Shown here piece after piece: positions 22,413-34,037 of a stretch of DNA of 64,000 nucleotides. The notes beneath the pieces are model-generated. The model was not told where the DNA came from, did not search any database, and saw nothing but the letters and a program-made list of their open reading frames with translations. This stretch comes from Corynespora cassiicola (Eukaryota > Ascomycota > Dothideomycetes > Pleosporales > Corynesporascaceae). A program made the translations under genes and the position numbers. Every line of letters begins with the position of its first letter. Position 1 is the stretch's first letter. The DNA is taken from assembly GCA_022059125.1 (NCBI GenBank), contig JAEUWY010000001.1:3038001-3102000 (forward strand). The letters run 5' to 3'.

Positions 22413-22998
22413 TTCTGTAGTAGTATAAAAAAGTTTTTTTTGCGTCCGAGTTCTCGATAGGTCAACAGGAATATGTGAAGAATCCTGAAGTGCACGCTTT
22501 CATTTCTGTTTCTGGTATCGGATGGGCGCTAAAAAGGGAGAATATATAGGCCACCAGTAGTTAGGGTTGGTATAACATTGTTTCTGTGGAACCAAGTTTT
22601 TTAAATCATACACAATGTCTCCGTGCCACTCGCATGGGGAGTCTTGTTTCGAGTGACTTGCATTGTAGAAATATAGTGCCAGGACAGTGTGGGAAAATAG
22701 TCAAGGGCGGCGTTGAGGTAGGTGGCTATCGATCACCTCCCAATGTAGGGGTCTTGGAACACCTGGAGGGCCACCGATGATTTATATGAGTGATCTTAAA
22801 TGGTTGATGTTTGTTTGGTGTCGTCCTTTGGGCAATCAATCATCGATAAAGAAAAGCCAATTCAAATTTGGCGAGTTTGTGATATGAAGGGGCCTAAATA
22901 CTTTTTTTAAGAGAAAGATAGTCTGGGACCATTATTTAGTCAGTGATTAACCAAGTGAGCCCCAATCAAACATGTCAACCGTGTACAATCCTAGCAGA
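22413..22998. other. Intergenic between the RBR ligase start and the beta-lactamase-fold gene end
   Basis: Holds the RBR promoter with a TATA-like tract at 22540-22548. No gene is supported. Confidence 0.45.
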
Positions 22999-24906
22999 TC
23001 AAAGCTCCAGCATCTCCTGCCCCTCACTTGCATCATCACCAGAACGAGTCAGATTGGCTCTGAAACCCGTTAGCTCGACTCTTGCGAACCCGTCTTCCGT
23101 GCTGTCCCAGAACACGAGCTCATTGATGGGAAGGTGGGCATAGGAGATGGTGTCGACATCCAGGACACAAAAGTCATCCCACACGCCCAAAGCCTCTCGT
23201 GTCCGCTCAGCACTCAAAAGCAAACGCCACCTCTCTCCCTTTTGATTGTCCTCGTCTCTAAACAAGAGAGTGGGGACAAGCTGGGCATACCACGGATAGC
23301 TACCCCCACCTAATCCAGGACCAAATTTCTTCAATACATCAGTCGAATTGGAAATGAATTCTTTGACGAGCAAGCCTCTGTGGTCAGATTCCAGGATAAG
23401 GCTGGAATTTAAGCTGGGGTCCGAGGATACGTATGTGCCATCATACCGCTCATTAAGCTGGCGAATGGCTACTTCTTCGGCGGCACGTACGACTCCAACC
23501 GTCACTGCTTCATTGATTTCGCTGAACAAAGATCCATTACCGGCAACAAGTATCGTGATGCCCAAGTCGTACTCGGGCACAGTCATGATGACGGAAGTGT
23601 ATCCCGGCAATCCACCACCTTTGGTGATGAATCGCACGGGCCGACGAGAATTCAAAAGCGCACGATCTGTATGGAGGATTTCCCACGGCATCCCATAAAA
23701 GTTGGTCATACCCCTGGTTGGCGATACTGGGTTTAGCCAGTTGGCCGCGTGAGAGATGCTGTTGTAGTGAGTGAGAATGTATCGTAGGTATTTTGACAAC
23801 TCGGACGAGGAGCTGTAGATTCCGCCAGTGGGATTCTGAATGCCCGCATCAATGCCCCAGTAGTGGGGGTTGAGAGGAATAACGCCAGAACTGTCTTTGG
23901 GAGTTGAAAAAGTACTCAAGGTCATGTTCAGAGGCTTGAAGATGGCTTCGTCGATGTAAGACTCATATGTCTTATTGGTGACACGTGCAATGGCGAGTCC
24001 AAGAAGTTCGAAGGCTACGTTGGAGTATGTGGATATCTGGTTCGGCGCAAAGATGGGCGGCTTTTCCCTGAGAGCGTGCAGAAGGTCTGTGGCACGAGTT
24101 GTTAGTGATGGGCTTGCGACAGGCCACACATGTTCTCACCAGGAGCTTGACACGGGATTTTATAGTCAGAAAATTCATCACAATTGAGCAGTCCTTGCCG
24201 AGATAGGGGCGGCAGCCCCAACTCCGATGGGTCAGGCCCAAAATTCTTATTGATGACATCGGTCTGCGCAACTTTGGAAGAAATCAGTGCTCGTACCTTT
24301 TGCTGAAAAGCAGAATTTGTCGTTAGAGAGCTTACAGTCACGTGGGATGCCGCTCAATTGACTGGCCAAAGACCGCAAAGTGATGTCTTTCCACGGTATG
24401 CTTCCAGCTTGGTCGTGTCTCAGTTCCTCAATGTATTGATCAATTGTGCTATCCAAGCTGAGATTGCCAGCTTCATGTTGCTGTAGAACCCCAAGCACAG
24501 TAAAAGTCTTGCTTATGCTTGCTATACGGTACAGAGCATCGCCATTGACTTCGGGTATGTCATGGCGGGACGTGTTTCGCTCTCGGGCCGTATAGTGGTG
24601 AGACCACAATGTCTCTTTGGAGGACGTGACTTCTACTGAGAAAGAAGTCGCCGCGTATTCGGGAGCAGCAACCGCGATATTGATGGCATTGTTGATGGCA
24701 GCAAAAGCGCGTCGCAATATAAGGTCATTCGCGTCGTACTCTGGCAGCGGGTGGGCGACGGTTGGCTCGTAGCATTTTGCGAGACCGAGAGTGGCCCAAG
24801 AGAGGCCGACAAGAAGTGTAAGCATGATTCCACAGTAACCAAAGCTCAATGAGAACTCGATCAAGCAAAGGGCAATTCGTGCAGCTCTTTGTGAGCGCGT
24901 CAACAC
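22999..24906 (-). CDS. Secreted beta-lactamase-fold serine hydrolase (class C/PBP-like)
   Basis: Three exons (24906-24336, 24271-24140, 24086-22999) give 596 residues. The active-site motifs of the beta-lactamase/penicillin-binding fold are present: SISK (SxxK) after DALYRIA, YSN (YxN) in STYSNVAFELLGLA, and KGG (KTG-like) in FITKGGGLPGY. The ends of exons 1 and 2 restore GIPRDFAQTD and CQAPDLLHALREKPP. The N-terminus is hydrophobic. An inner Met at 24825 starts a classical signal peptide (MLTLLVGLSWATLGLA) and may be the true start, giving 569 residues. Several N-glycosylation sequons fit a secreted protein. Fungal members are esterase- or peptidase-like enzymes and are often found near biosynthetic loci. 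The substrate is unknown. Confidence 0.85.
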
Positions 24907-26137
24907 GTCCTCTGGTCAGCTTGTCAGCATGCAGCGTTAGGCATCCAGCTATCGATAGGGTTTCGGCGATACGTCGGGCCGATACCACCCCGGACCGACA
25001 TGGAGACGAACACTCTTTTGGTCCCACATCCTAATTAAGACGTTAATTATCTACCGGCGCTACCAGTACGCCGCAACCCCCGAGTACGTAGTCGGATTTG
25101 AATTATAAGTTTATACCGTGAGACGATGGCATGGAGGTAAGTTGCTCGCGGCTGTTTTTTTTACACGAGGCTCTACTAAGTCACCTGCGTGACAGGCTGA
25201 TGTCTTCCTCAGCAGGGACGATTACAATAGTAGTGACCTAGAAGTATCAATTTATTATTAGGATGGATGGATATCTGGGAAAAAGTTTAAACGGATTTCT
25301 AAGGTGTTTCCCAAGGTTCTAGAAGACATTAGAAGAAGACTGCGGGAATAGAAAAATGGAGTTTCTGACTGTGCGGAAAGAATGCAGCATTTTAGTGCAG
25401 ACCTACTACCTAGATAAAGGCCCACCAAAGGCTGAAGGAGGCGTTTGCGCAGATTAATGTTTATACGCAAGAGGTAAGCGATTTTAAAACGCGATGTTTA
25501 GCTAAGAAAGAATACTTAGAGGCTGGGCTGAGTAGGCTTGGTCACGCTGTTTGTCCTAAATCAATTACAATCATATTTGGGAAAAGCTTACTACAAGTGA
25601 TAGATTGAAAGGAAATGAAATCGAGTGCTGTCAAGCAATTGCTTAATAGAAAAACTTGTACAAGCAGCTTCGATTCATTTATATTAGAAGCCCAATAATG
25701 GGTTCTCTTCATCGCAGCGCTCAAGACTATCTTGTTGTCTTCTTCTTACAATATTGCCATAGACTTGCAAGACCCAATCTCCCTCTTTATTCACTACAAA
25801 GAAGCTCTAATACCCACTCCCCTTTATCTTCCACAATGAACATGAACGACTGCTTACGTTCAAGTAGCGGCTCTCTATTACCTGGACAAAAAGATCCCAA
25901 GTCGCATGTGGCCTGTTCAAGGTATGCCACTTAATACTCTTTTTTATTTGTAGCTAAACAGAGGTTTTGTCTCACAGACATAATGTACATCTCGTCTCAA
26001 TTTCTGGAGGTATAAGTACTTCCTCACATACACCACGGATTCAACAGACAACAACAATCAAGCAAAAGACCAAGCAAAAGATCAAGCACAATCGAACAAC
26101 TTTTCTCCAACAAAACAGCAACCAGAGCAAGAATAGA
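24907..26137. other. Intergenic, 1.2 kb, AT-rich, possible relic sequence
   Basis: From 25250 to 25560 short broken open stretches rich in Lys/Arg/Leu alternate between frames, as in decayed coding or transposon DNA, but no domain is recognisable and no terminal repeats are seen. The last 170 bases form an A/C-rich low-complexity leader of the next gene, in frame with it from an ATG at 25967. Confidence 0.35.
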
Positions 26138-27928
26138 ATGGCCAACATTACGAAGATTATCGACCAACGCGTTGCAGGCCGGGTTGGCTTTCCAATCTTG
26201 CCTGTCTATCCAGTCGAGGACGAGACGTACCAACGCAGCGATGAAGGGCGCCTCAAAGAAGTTACGACTAAAGTCAAAGATATCCTAGAGCAGCATAATA
26301 TTCCTCTTATTCACCTAATGTTGGTATGGCGGAACAGCTGCGGAGCGGCTGCCTCGGACCGGCAGCTCACCCTTGTCATTACATCTGAGAACCAACAATG
26401 CGATCAGTATCAGCAGCACTGGGTGGACGCCGTAGCACAGATCCGCTCATTATTGCTGGAGTATGAGATCTATTGGTCTATCGAGTTAATCGATGGGCGA
26501 CCGCGTCAGACAGAGATTATCGAATCAACTGAGACTGTTCTCATCGCCAACTGGAACAAAGCTCTGCCTGACTTTTTGGCCAAGATTGAGGAGAAAGACT
26601 GGGTTGCAGTTGATGTTTTGCGTTGCGGTTACTCGACTGATAAGAAAATGCATCCAACTGTTATGGTTAGCGCTCGGGATGCTAATGTTAGTGCTGGATG
26701 GGAGACAACTTTGCCTGCCCTTCGCCAAGTTCTCCAAAATCATGACGTAGATGCTAAGGTTGAATTGCGCTTTAATCAGGGTCTAGATCTTCATACTGAC
26801 GAGCACTCCCGTACCGAGCCTGACCCAGAAGTGCAGACGCTTTTCTACGAGCGCCCGGATATCTACATGGGAACTTCATGCGGAACGTCTGGATCTGATC
26901 GCTCTGGGACTCTGGGTGGTGGGATTCAACTTCAAAAGGGGTTTATTACCCTTAAGCTGGGAATCACAAACTACCACGTCTTGAAGGATGGTTTCGCAAC
27001 CCAGGACCATTTATATGACTCGTTTCCACCAAGTCAATCCTATGGGGAGGTAACGAGCCCTTCTAAAAAAGATCACGAAATCAGAAACGCAAGCTTAGAG
27101 AAAGCCCTTCGTGAAGTAGAAAATATATGCCAAGATCTTGAGAAGAAGTTGGAAACGTTGGGGCCAGACGAGAGACTACGCAAGCGTCTGCATAGGTGGA
27201 ATTCTAACCTTCTTAATTTGAAACGCGATAGAGCTGAAGAGCAGCCGTCCCGAGTTGGACCCATTTATGCGGCTTCTGGATTTAGAACTCGTGACAACCC
27301 GCGATTTTTGCACCAGTCTGAATCGGATCAACATAAAGACTGGGCCCTTGATTGGGGTTTATTCAAGGTAAACAATGAAGATTCTATCTCTTCACAACTT
27401 ATGAATGTTCCAGACAGGGGGTATGATCATATTCTTAGGAACGTGGTCCCAACAGTAGCACAATACTGCACTATTTCTACGAACAAGAACTACAACGTTG
27501 CCAAGCGTGGCAGAACAACAGGCTGGACAAATGGAAGGATCAGCGCGATCAATTCCGTGGTCCGCTTCTCGAACAAGAAGATTTCTCAGGAGGAGTGGGA
27601 AAATGTGCCAGAAAACGAGCGGATCCCAACCAGCCAGCGAATCATGTTTCAAGATATGTTTGCATCGAAGCCGTTATTTGTCCATACTATCGTTGGATTG
27701 CACACAAATAAAAGCCTTCAATTCCTTGAGGCTGGGGATTCCGGCAGCTTCGTAATCTTAAATCAATCCTCTAATATTGAGGGGTTGGCAATCGTCGGAT
27801 TGGGATTATCGGGGAATAAAAGCACTCTAGCATCATATATGATGCCTTTTGATTTGCTCGTGGAGGATATTGAGGAAGTTACAGGTGGCAAGGTCATTCA
27901 GCCATCTTTTGCAGGTAAGCTGAATTAA
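26138..27928 (+). CDS. Trypsin-fold protein with duplicated N-terminal module
   Basis: Single exon. From the ATG at 26138 it encodes 596 residues; an in-frame ATG at 25967 would add 57 low-complexity residues rich in Gln, Lys and Thr and is less likely. The C-terminal half is a chymotrypsin-like domain: GTSCG..GTLGG entry segment, ITNYHVL with His280, DWALDWGLF with Asp401/Asp405, and EAGDSGSFV with Ser535, the expected His-Asp-Ser order. A charged coiled-coil insert (about residues 310-370) lies between His and Asp. The N-terminal 230 residues look like two copies of one alpha/beta module (about residues 32-125 and 135-210), each with helix, strand, a strand of the type LTLVITSE or TVMVSAR, a Trp-containing helix and a closing strand. 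No signal peptide is seen, so action is probably intracellular. Function unknown; trypsin-fold effectors occur in NLR-type and conflict proteins of fungi and bacteria. Confidence 0.8.
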   Translation: MANITKIIDQRVAGRVGFPILPVYPVEDETYQRSDEGRLKEVTTKVKDILEQHNIPLIHLMLVWRNSCGAAASDRQLTLVITSENQQCDQYQQHWVDAVAQIRSLLLEYEIYWSIELIDGRPRQTEIIESTETVLIANWNKALPDFLAKIEEKDWVAVDVLRCGYSTDKKMHPTVMVSARDANVSAGWETTLPALRQVLQNHDVDAKVELRFNQGLDLHTDEHSRTEPDPEVQTLFYERPDIYMGTSCGTSGSDRSGTLGGGIQLQKGFITLKLGITNYHVLKDGFATQDHLYDSFPPSQSYGEVTSPSKKDHEIRNASLEKALREVENICQDLEKKLETLGPDERLRKRLHRWNSNLLNLKRDRAEEQPSRVGPIYAASGFRTRDNPRFLHQSESDQHKDWALDWGLFKVNNEDSISSQLMNVPDRGYDHILRNVVPTVAQYCTISTNKNYNVAKRGRTTGWTNGRISAINSVVRFSNKKISQEEWENVPENERIPTSQRIMFQDMFASKPLFVHTIVGLHTNKSLQFLEAGDSGSFVILNQSSNIEGLAIVGLGLSGNKSTLASYMMPFDLLVEDIEEVTGGKVIQPSFAGKLN

Positions 27929-28580
27929 TTCTAACGCCCCTCTCAACGTCGCAAGACACATAGTGTAATAAAACAATTTTCTTATCTACGTCAACAATGA
28001 ATTATATAGCACATATACATCTCTGTGATACTTAACTCGAAGCCTTGTACTGAAATTCTACTTTAATTCTTTTTTAGCCGACTGTATGGTAGCGCCATCT
28101 AAGTGTGACACCCGCTGGCCGGCAGTGCGGAAGCATATGCATCCTTGCATTCTTTGTCACATCCTCTTCAAAGTTAAAAATTTCTATAGAAATCGGCAAG
28201 GATTATCTCGATCCTCTATTGAATAACTTTATGAGTTGTTTACGTCCTCCTATATGTACAGTGTTCGAAGTGCTTGGGAAAACTAAACGAGACCGGCCGT
28301 CTTGCAGTTCTTGTGACGGTGTTGTCGCGGCCAAGCGGGTGATATATGGTCTTGGCTCGGTTTTTTTTATCACGCGAGCTCCGCATTGGGATCTAACCGG
28401 GGTTTATAGATGAAGGGTAGAGCACCTCCTAATGTACGGATGATTTAGCGAGCCCCATGACGGCTAGGAACATGGTAAATATCCCCAGCTATAAAAAGGC
28501 CAGGCATCCTTAGCAATTACATATACCAGCTTCCCATGATAGTTGACAGATAAGTTCACCCTGGAACTCAATCCAAAAAC
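27929..28580. other. Intergenic between the trypsin-fold gene and the CE15 gene
   Basis: Holds the CE15 promoter with its TATA box. No gene is supported. Confidence 0.5.
28489..28499 (+). promoter_or_regulatory. TATA box of the CE15 esterase gene
   Basis: CTATAAAAAGG, a near-consensus TATA element about 85 bases upstream of the ATG at 28581. Confidence 0.6.
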
Positions 28581-29894
28581 ATGCGTCTAGAAATCGCCAC
28601 CATCCTCGGAATGGCGGCCACTATTTCGGGTGCACCCACAGTCAAAATCATGTACGAGCAAATCCTGGACCTCCTACCTCGCCAATCGAACGTAACTTGT
28701 CCGGCAACTCCCAATCCGATGCCCAAAGCCGCCGACTTCCCCTCCGTGAAGACCATGCCCGACCCATTTCTGTATCTGGATGGAAAAACGCGCGTAAAGA
28801 GCAAAGACGAATGGTACCAGTGTCGACAACCTGAGATCCTGAAACTTCTCCAGGAGTACCAATATGGCTACTACCCCGACCACTCCAAAGAAACAGTGAC
28901 TGCAACGCGCAGCGGCAACAGACTAGATGTGACCGTCTCCACCGGAGGCAAATCGGCTACTATCCAAGCGACGCTTAACCTTCCTGCTGGGAGCGGACCG
29001 TTCCCGGTAATCATCTCTATCGGTGGTATGGATACGCGAAGCTATACCAGCGCCGGCATTGCCGTGGTCACCTTCGACTACGGGAGGGTAGCAGCGGATA
29101 GCAACAGCAAAACTGGGAGCTTTTGGACGCTGTACAGCGGCAAGGACATTGGTAAGTGGCCTCCTTCGACGATTTTAGTTTCCTTCTCACCCAATCTAGG
29201 CGTTCTCACTGCTTGGGCATGGGGCTTCCATCGCGTGCTGGACGGCATCGAGCTAAGCGTTCCCGAAATCGATGCAAAGAAGTCTGGCGTGACGGGATGC
29301 TCTCGCCTAGGCAAGGCAGCATTAGCCGCCGGGCTCTTCGATACACGTATCGCAGTCACGATGCCCATGTGCTCGGGCGTACAAGGCGCTGGCCCATACC
29401 GTTACAGCCTGAGCGGACAGGGCGAAAACCTGGAGAATTCGGTAAGCAAAGATCACTACCATTGTAAAGATCATTGTCATTGACGTCACCAGAAATCGGG
29501 AGCGGGCTGGTGGACTTCATCCGGCATCTCCCAATTCGTCGGGAAAAGTACTCAACTTCCCTTCGACGCGCACACCATCGTTGCCGCCATCGCACCGCGG
29601 GCCGTGGTCCTCGAACAAAACGCGTCCGATCAATTCATCGACTCGAAGGGCACAGCCGTCGTAACATTTCCCGCGGCAAAGGTAGTCTATAGCTGGCTAG
29701 GTGCTGGGGAGAATTTGGGCATGGCAATCCCGAGTGGCGGCCACTGCGACATGAATGGCTACGCCGATGTGTTGCCATTCGTGCAAAAGGCGCTGCAGGG
29801 GAAAAGCACAACGAAGAATTACGACGATTTGAAGAGCTGGAAGGCCATGCCCGAGGCATATCCTTGGGGTGCGGACGTACCCAAGAGTCAGTAA
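28581..29894 (+). CDS. 4-O-methyl-glucuronoyl methylesterase (carbohydrate esterase family 15)
   Basis: Three exons (28581-29151, 29200-29441, 29493-29894) give 404 residues. CE15 enzymes cut the ester bond between lignin alcohols and 4-O-methyl-glucuronic acid of xylan and are secreted. The nucleophile motif GCSRLGK follows KKSGVT, and the catalytic His lies in IPSGGHCD near the C-terminus. Other family blocks are MPDPFLYLDG, YQYGYYPD, PVIISIGG, TAWAWGFHRVLDGIE, MPMCSGVQGAGPYR and SGAGWWTSSGISQF. A signal peptide is present (MRLEIATILGMAATISGAP). No CBM1 cellulose-binding module is present at either end. The gene points to plant-biomass degradation as part of the lifestyle. Confidence 0.93.
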
Positions 29895-30060
29895 ATGGCC
29901 AACGGCGCTTTTTTTGCGTATAAGTGCTATTAATGCACGAAGTGGATAAATGAGTAGATGATATTGCTAGTTACACGACTTCCATGACTGTACACCGGAC
30001 AAATCGCCCGTTCAAGCCTCTATGCCAGACATTTGCCCATGAATATGTTCTGCCGAAGGC

Positions 30061-30326
30061 TTACTTCTTCTTGGACTTGCTGATGTTATTATTGTTCTTG
30101 TCTGCAGCGGCCTGTGCACGGGCGGCAAAGGAGCTAGTGCCCACGTACTTGCCACCAGTGACCTGTGTTTTATGTCAGCGAGCGTTCATCAAATATATCT
30201 GGAGACTGGGCGAGCAAAGTGAATACTTACCTGAGTAGATTGGATGCGGGAGGCATCAGACTTGGTTATGGAGTTGGACTTGGAGCCCTTGTTTGTGGAG
30301 TTGGAATTGTTGTTTGGCTGAGACAT
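30061..30326 (-). CDS. Small SMP-motif protein, 65 residues
   Basis: Two exons (30326-30231, 30162-30061), with a canonical GTAAGT donor and CACAG acceptor, give 65 residues. The product starts with an Asn/Ser/Thr/Lys-rich stretch and then carries SDASRIQSTQ and GTSSFAARAQAAAD, the pattern of the seed-maturation-protein (SMP) motif found in small fungal proteins annotated as LEA-like. No signal peptide. A role in stress or spore dormancy is inferred from the family name only. A TATA element lies about 50 bases upstream of the start codon. The exons are too short to show up in a simple open-frame scan. Confidence 0.85.
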
Positions 30327-30374
30327 TGTTGTGGTTCTGGTGTGCAAATTTCAACCCTTGGGTGAGTGTGAGGT

Positions 30375-30384
30375 CTTTATATAC
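30375..30384 (-). promoter_or_regulatory. TATA box of the SMP-motif gene
   Basis: GTATATAAAG on the minus strand, about 50 bases upstream of the ATG at 30326. Confidence 0.55.
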
Positions 30385-31121
30385 TTGTTGAGAAATCTAC
30401 CGTAGCAAGGGATGGAAATCAGAAGATCGTTTGTTATCTGGTGGGAATAGCATAGCAAACACATGCCAATATGCGCGTGACGGTGTGACATATTCACTAG
30501 AAAAGACCAAAAGCGACTATCACGGCTTTTAGTCTGTGCCGCCGCTATCAATTGGTTCGTGCACAACTATGGAAATAAACAGCTGCAAAAGGCGTAAACG
30601 ATCCGCCGCGAAAGCCTTTGATCTCTTCAAAATGATCGATGTAATTATCTCCAAGCGCCTAAAGGTTCTTACATCAGAGAAGCATACCGTCTTCCGCCCA
30701 CTGAATCCCCGGCCAACGTTCCTGTCTCTACCGACAGAGTACTCTGGGAGAGAGGGGATTGATGGTGCAGATATGTTGACAGGGGGTTCGAATGCTGAAG
30801 GCCTTGGAGGTGGGGGTGGGAAATCGTGGGCAAGGGTTGGATAGAAGTCCTAGACATCTACAACATATTTTGATTGGCATCGCTGCTCGCGAAGCATCAC
30901 GAGGTCTGAAATTTATAATCTTTCGCTAAACACAGTGCTTTTCTTTCCATCGGCCGCTATCTACAACCATCTAATCAACATATCCTAGTTTCTTAATCAC
31001 GCTCTGCGTCGACTGATAGTTCCAGCGCCTTATCAGCGGCTCTCCTGCTCTTCATCTATCCCCACCAGTTCTCCAACCCTCCTCACGCCAATCCTTGACC
31101 CCACTCATCCAACAGAACCAC
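30385..31121. other. Intergenic between the SMP gene promoter and the 3' end of glucosidase I
   Basis: An open frame of 102 codons at 30536-30844 has no motif. Nothing is supported. Confidence 0.4.
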
Positions 31122-33630
31122 CTACAACTCATCTCTCACCCTACCCGCTCCACCCTCAAGGTCAGGCATACCCATGATCTTCACCACCAAGCTCGTCCAG
31201 CCCGTAAAGTGCTGCGTGCGCTGCCCCTTACCCGTCTCAGGATTATACTGCTCCCAAGCGAACCCAGTCTCCTTCCACGACTCGTAGACGGTGGTGACGA
31301 GGTTCTTGCGGAGGCGGGTATACAAGTCCTTGGCCTGGGACTGGTACGGGCCCGAGGTTTCGGCAAAGCTCTGTTGGAAGGTTAGCAGTGCTGCTATTTC
31401 AAACGAATTGGAGGAAACGCAAGAGGTGGGACTGAGATAATGGGAAAGTGGAGGAGGCTCTTACCAAAAGCTGAGACACGGCAAGGTAGTTGATGGGCAT
31501 CCAGACAGGGCTGCGCCAGTAGTCCTCGGCAGTGTGGTACAACTCATCACTCTTGCTCAAGCTACGGATACCAAATGGACTCCAAAGCTCCTCCTCGTTT
31601 CCAATGAGATCGAGGATGGCCTTCAGCTTAGGACTATCAGCCGGCACGAGGCCAACGAGGAATGGGAATAGCGAAATGTATCCCTTATGGCAGACGAGCA
31701 AATTCTCCTCGTAGTCATCAATGGTGGCGTCGCAGTACGTTTGCTCCTTCTCCGACCAGTGGAGGTCGTCAATGTTACGCACAATCGCCTCGTCGTACTT
31801 TGCAAACTCGGCGGCGTCGTCGGTCTCGTCGAGGTAGACGGCAATGCGGCGGATGGCGCGGGTCATCATGCCCATCCAGCTGATGAGGTCAACGTGGAGC
31901 TCTCCTGGGTGTGGTGGCTGGGCGCGTGGGTAGTCGTCTAGACCTGAGGTGAGGATGTGCTGCGGGGTGCGTCCGCGCCAGCGGTAGCCCTCCTTCGTCG
32001 AAAATGCTTCGCGCTCATAGCTCTTGATGTCTCCGGCCTGCGTCTTGCGGAACCAGAAGTAATGACGCTTGAGCAGGGGGTAAAGGTCGCGGAGATACTT
32101 GAGGGCCGCCTCGCGGTTCGACAGCTGCATAGAGTACGACTTCTCGTGAAGCACCTTGTCCTTGCTTGAATCCGTCTTTTGCGCATCAAGCTTGTCCAGG
32201 AACGAAGTGATGACCATGAAGAGGGTCGGGGGGTTGGCGTAGTGCGGGTATTGCACCTGAAACTCAGGCGGGACCTTGCTGCGAGCTTCAGCGCCGAGGA
32301 TCTGCTCGCGTCCAATCCAACCATCCTCATCCATAAGGTTGAACCAGCTCTTGATGATATCAAGGGTGAGATCAACATCCCAATCAATGACAGGTAGGAG
32401 ATGGAACCCCTCGTCCCACAAGAAGCCACGGGGGAAGAAAGGGCGCGAAGGGATGGCCGTAAACAGCTCATATGGACCCTCGAGCTGGGCCTGGTTCTTT
32501 GCACGAGCCTCAGCAGCATCCTCCCAGAATCCCTCATTATCTTCCTCGTAGGCAGGGTCGTATGAGCGGTCGACTCGAGCATCTCCGTAAAAGTAGCCAA
32601 TACCTCCAATGAGGTTGGAGAACATGGACTTGGAAAACTCCTCAAAACGCTCCTTGAGGAAGGGCGGCTGGGGCTTGAAGATCTCGACGAAACGCTCGGA
32701 AAAGCTCGAGGTAACTGACTTGATTTGTTCTGTCAGATCGCCCGAGGTGATGGGCTTGGGAGCCGATGCAGACGAGAAAAGAATATCGAATTCGAAAGCA
32801 CCCTCGAACACCTTCTGCACGAGGTGGAGATTTCCGGCTCCAGGCTCGTGGCCGATGGTGTACATTTGGGCCGGCGGCGGTGGGTTGTCTTCGCCATACT
32901 TGGGCAGCAGAGCATCAATCTGGCTCTTGAGATGAGCGAAGAGAACAGCCTTGGTCTGCCACAGGGCGTCGGTGGGGACCTGGGCGCTCTGTACAAGGGT
33001 GCGGTCCAGCGGCTTCTCGTCGTAGCTCGGATGGTTAGGCCGTGGGTGCTCGCCCTTACCCTCAGTAATGCGTACTTCAAAATCGCCCAGCTCGGCCGTC
33101 TGGCCCTTGAGCACGACGTCGCCCTCGGCGCCCGTCTCTTCGGCATCTCCCTCAGCCTCGAGGCTGCCCAGTCCTTCAAGGGTGTTGTACCAGATCACCG
33201 TGGTGCGGAGGTCAGGAGAGGCATCCTCGCGCGGGGTGCCCTTGATTCTGGCTCCCCAGCTGCCGCCGTGTTGCCCACCGGGGAATTTGATGAACTCGGT
33301 CGTGATGTCGATGCGGTTGGCTGGGTCGTGAATAGTCTGGCGGCCGCCGGTGCGCACATCGTACTCGTCCCAGCCATAGCCATCCAGCTCGTGCTGCTCG
33401 CACGTGTGGCGGAAATTGTGCTGGACGCTGCTGTAGTCCTCGACCCGGGTCCACAGCAGACCGCCCATCAAGCTCTTGGGGATCCTGGGGCGCACGCCAA
33501 AGTAAAGATTAGGGCGGTAGGGCCCCCACAGCAGGCTGTCATTGCTGGCCTTTTCGATTTCCGCGACCTGCGCGCCCGTCAGTGACAATTGGGCGGCGAG
33601 AGCCAGCACGAGGCTCTGGAGTCGCGCCAT
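31122..33630 (-). CDS. CWH41: Mannosyl-oligosaccharide glucosidase, ER glucosidase I (GH63)
   Basis: Two exons (33630-31465, 31370-31122) give 804 residues. Glucosidase I removes the outermost alpha-1,2-linked glucose from Glc3Man9GlcNAc2 on new N-glycoproteins in the ER lumen. Family landmarks in order: SLLWGPYRPNLYFGVRPR near the N-terminus, GGLLWTR, HELDGYGWDEYD, FPRGFLWDEGFHLLP with the GH63 catalytic-region acid, RSPVWMPINYLA, and the second-exon block ETGFAWEQYNPETGKGQ followed by HFTGWTSLV. The N-terminus is a signal peptide or signal anchor (MARLQSLVLALAAQL). The length matches the usual 800-840. It is a housekeeping gene of the ER folding cycle. Long GC-rich open frames on the opposite strand are shadows. 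Confidence 0.96.
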
Positions 33631-34037
33631 GGTGGTGTTCGGAGGGCGCAGAGCTTCGTGGGGTTGGGGACACTTGTCGGCTGCATACGCGGAGGTGCCA
33701 CATCGGGCATAGCCCGCCGACTAGCTCGCTTCATCACATCACTGGCAGTCTTCGTGGGCACGGGTGGATAGGCATTGCTAAGGGTTTTGGAATTGACTAT
33801 TTCGTCCTGCTAGACGCCAGTTTCAAATGCATGTGTTTAATTGATTCCATCCAACGCCGTGCATATCTCAATGAGCCTTTTCTGTAGATCGCATTAGATC
33901 CGGCATAAATGGCAAAGAGCACCAGTCTGACTGGGAGTAGAGTCATACCACAGGCCTGATGATCCATGGGTATCTCGCTTTCATGTGCATATAATAATAT
34001 AGAGGAGGTTCGTGGAGAGGTTGGTGTGGCGGCTTGC
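33631..34037. other. Intergenic, glucosidase I promoter and snRNP 27K 3' flank
   Basis: No gene is supported. Confidence 0.5.

Noticed and set aside
25250..25560. Decayed transposon
   Set aside because: Broken Lys/Arg-rich stretches hint at relic coding DNA, but no terminal repeats, target duplication or domain could be identified.
32725..33585. 286-codon plus-strand frame inside glucosidase I
   Set aside because: Antisense shadow; the sense strand carries all GH63 landmarks.
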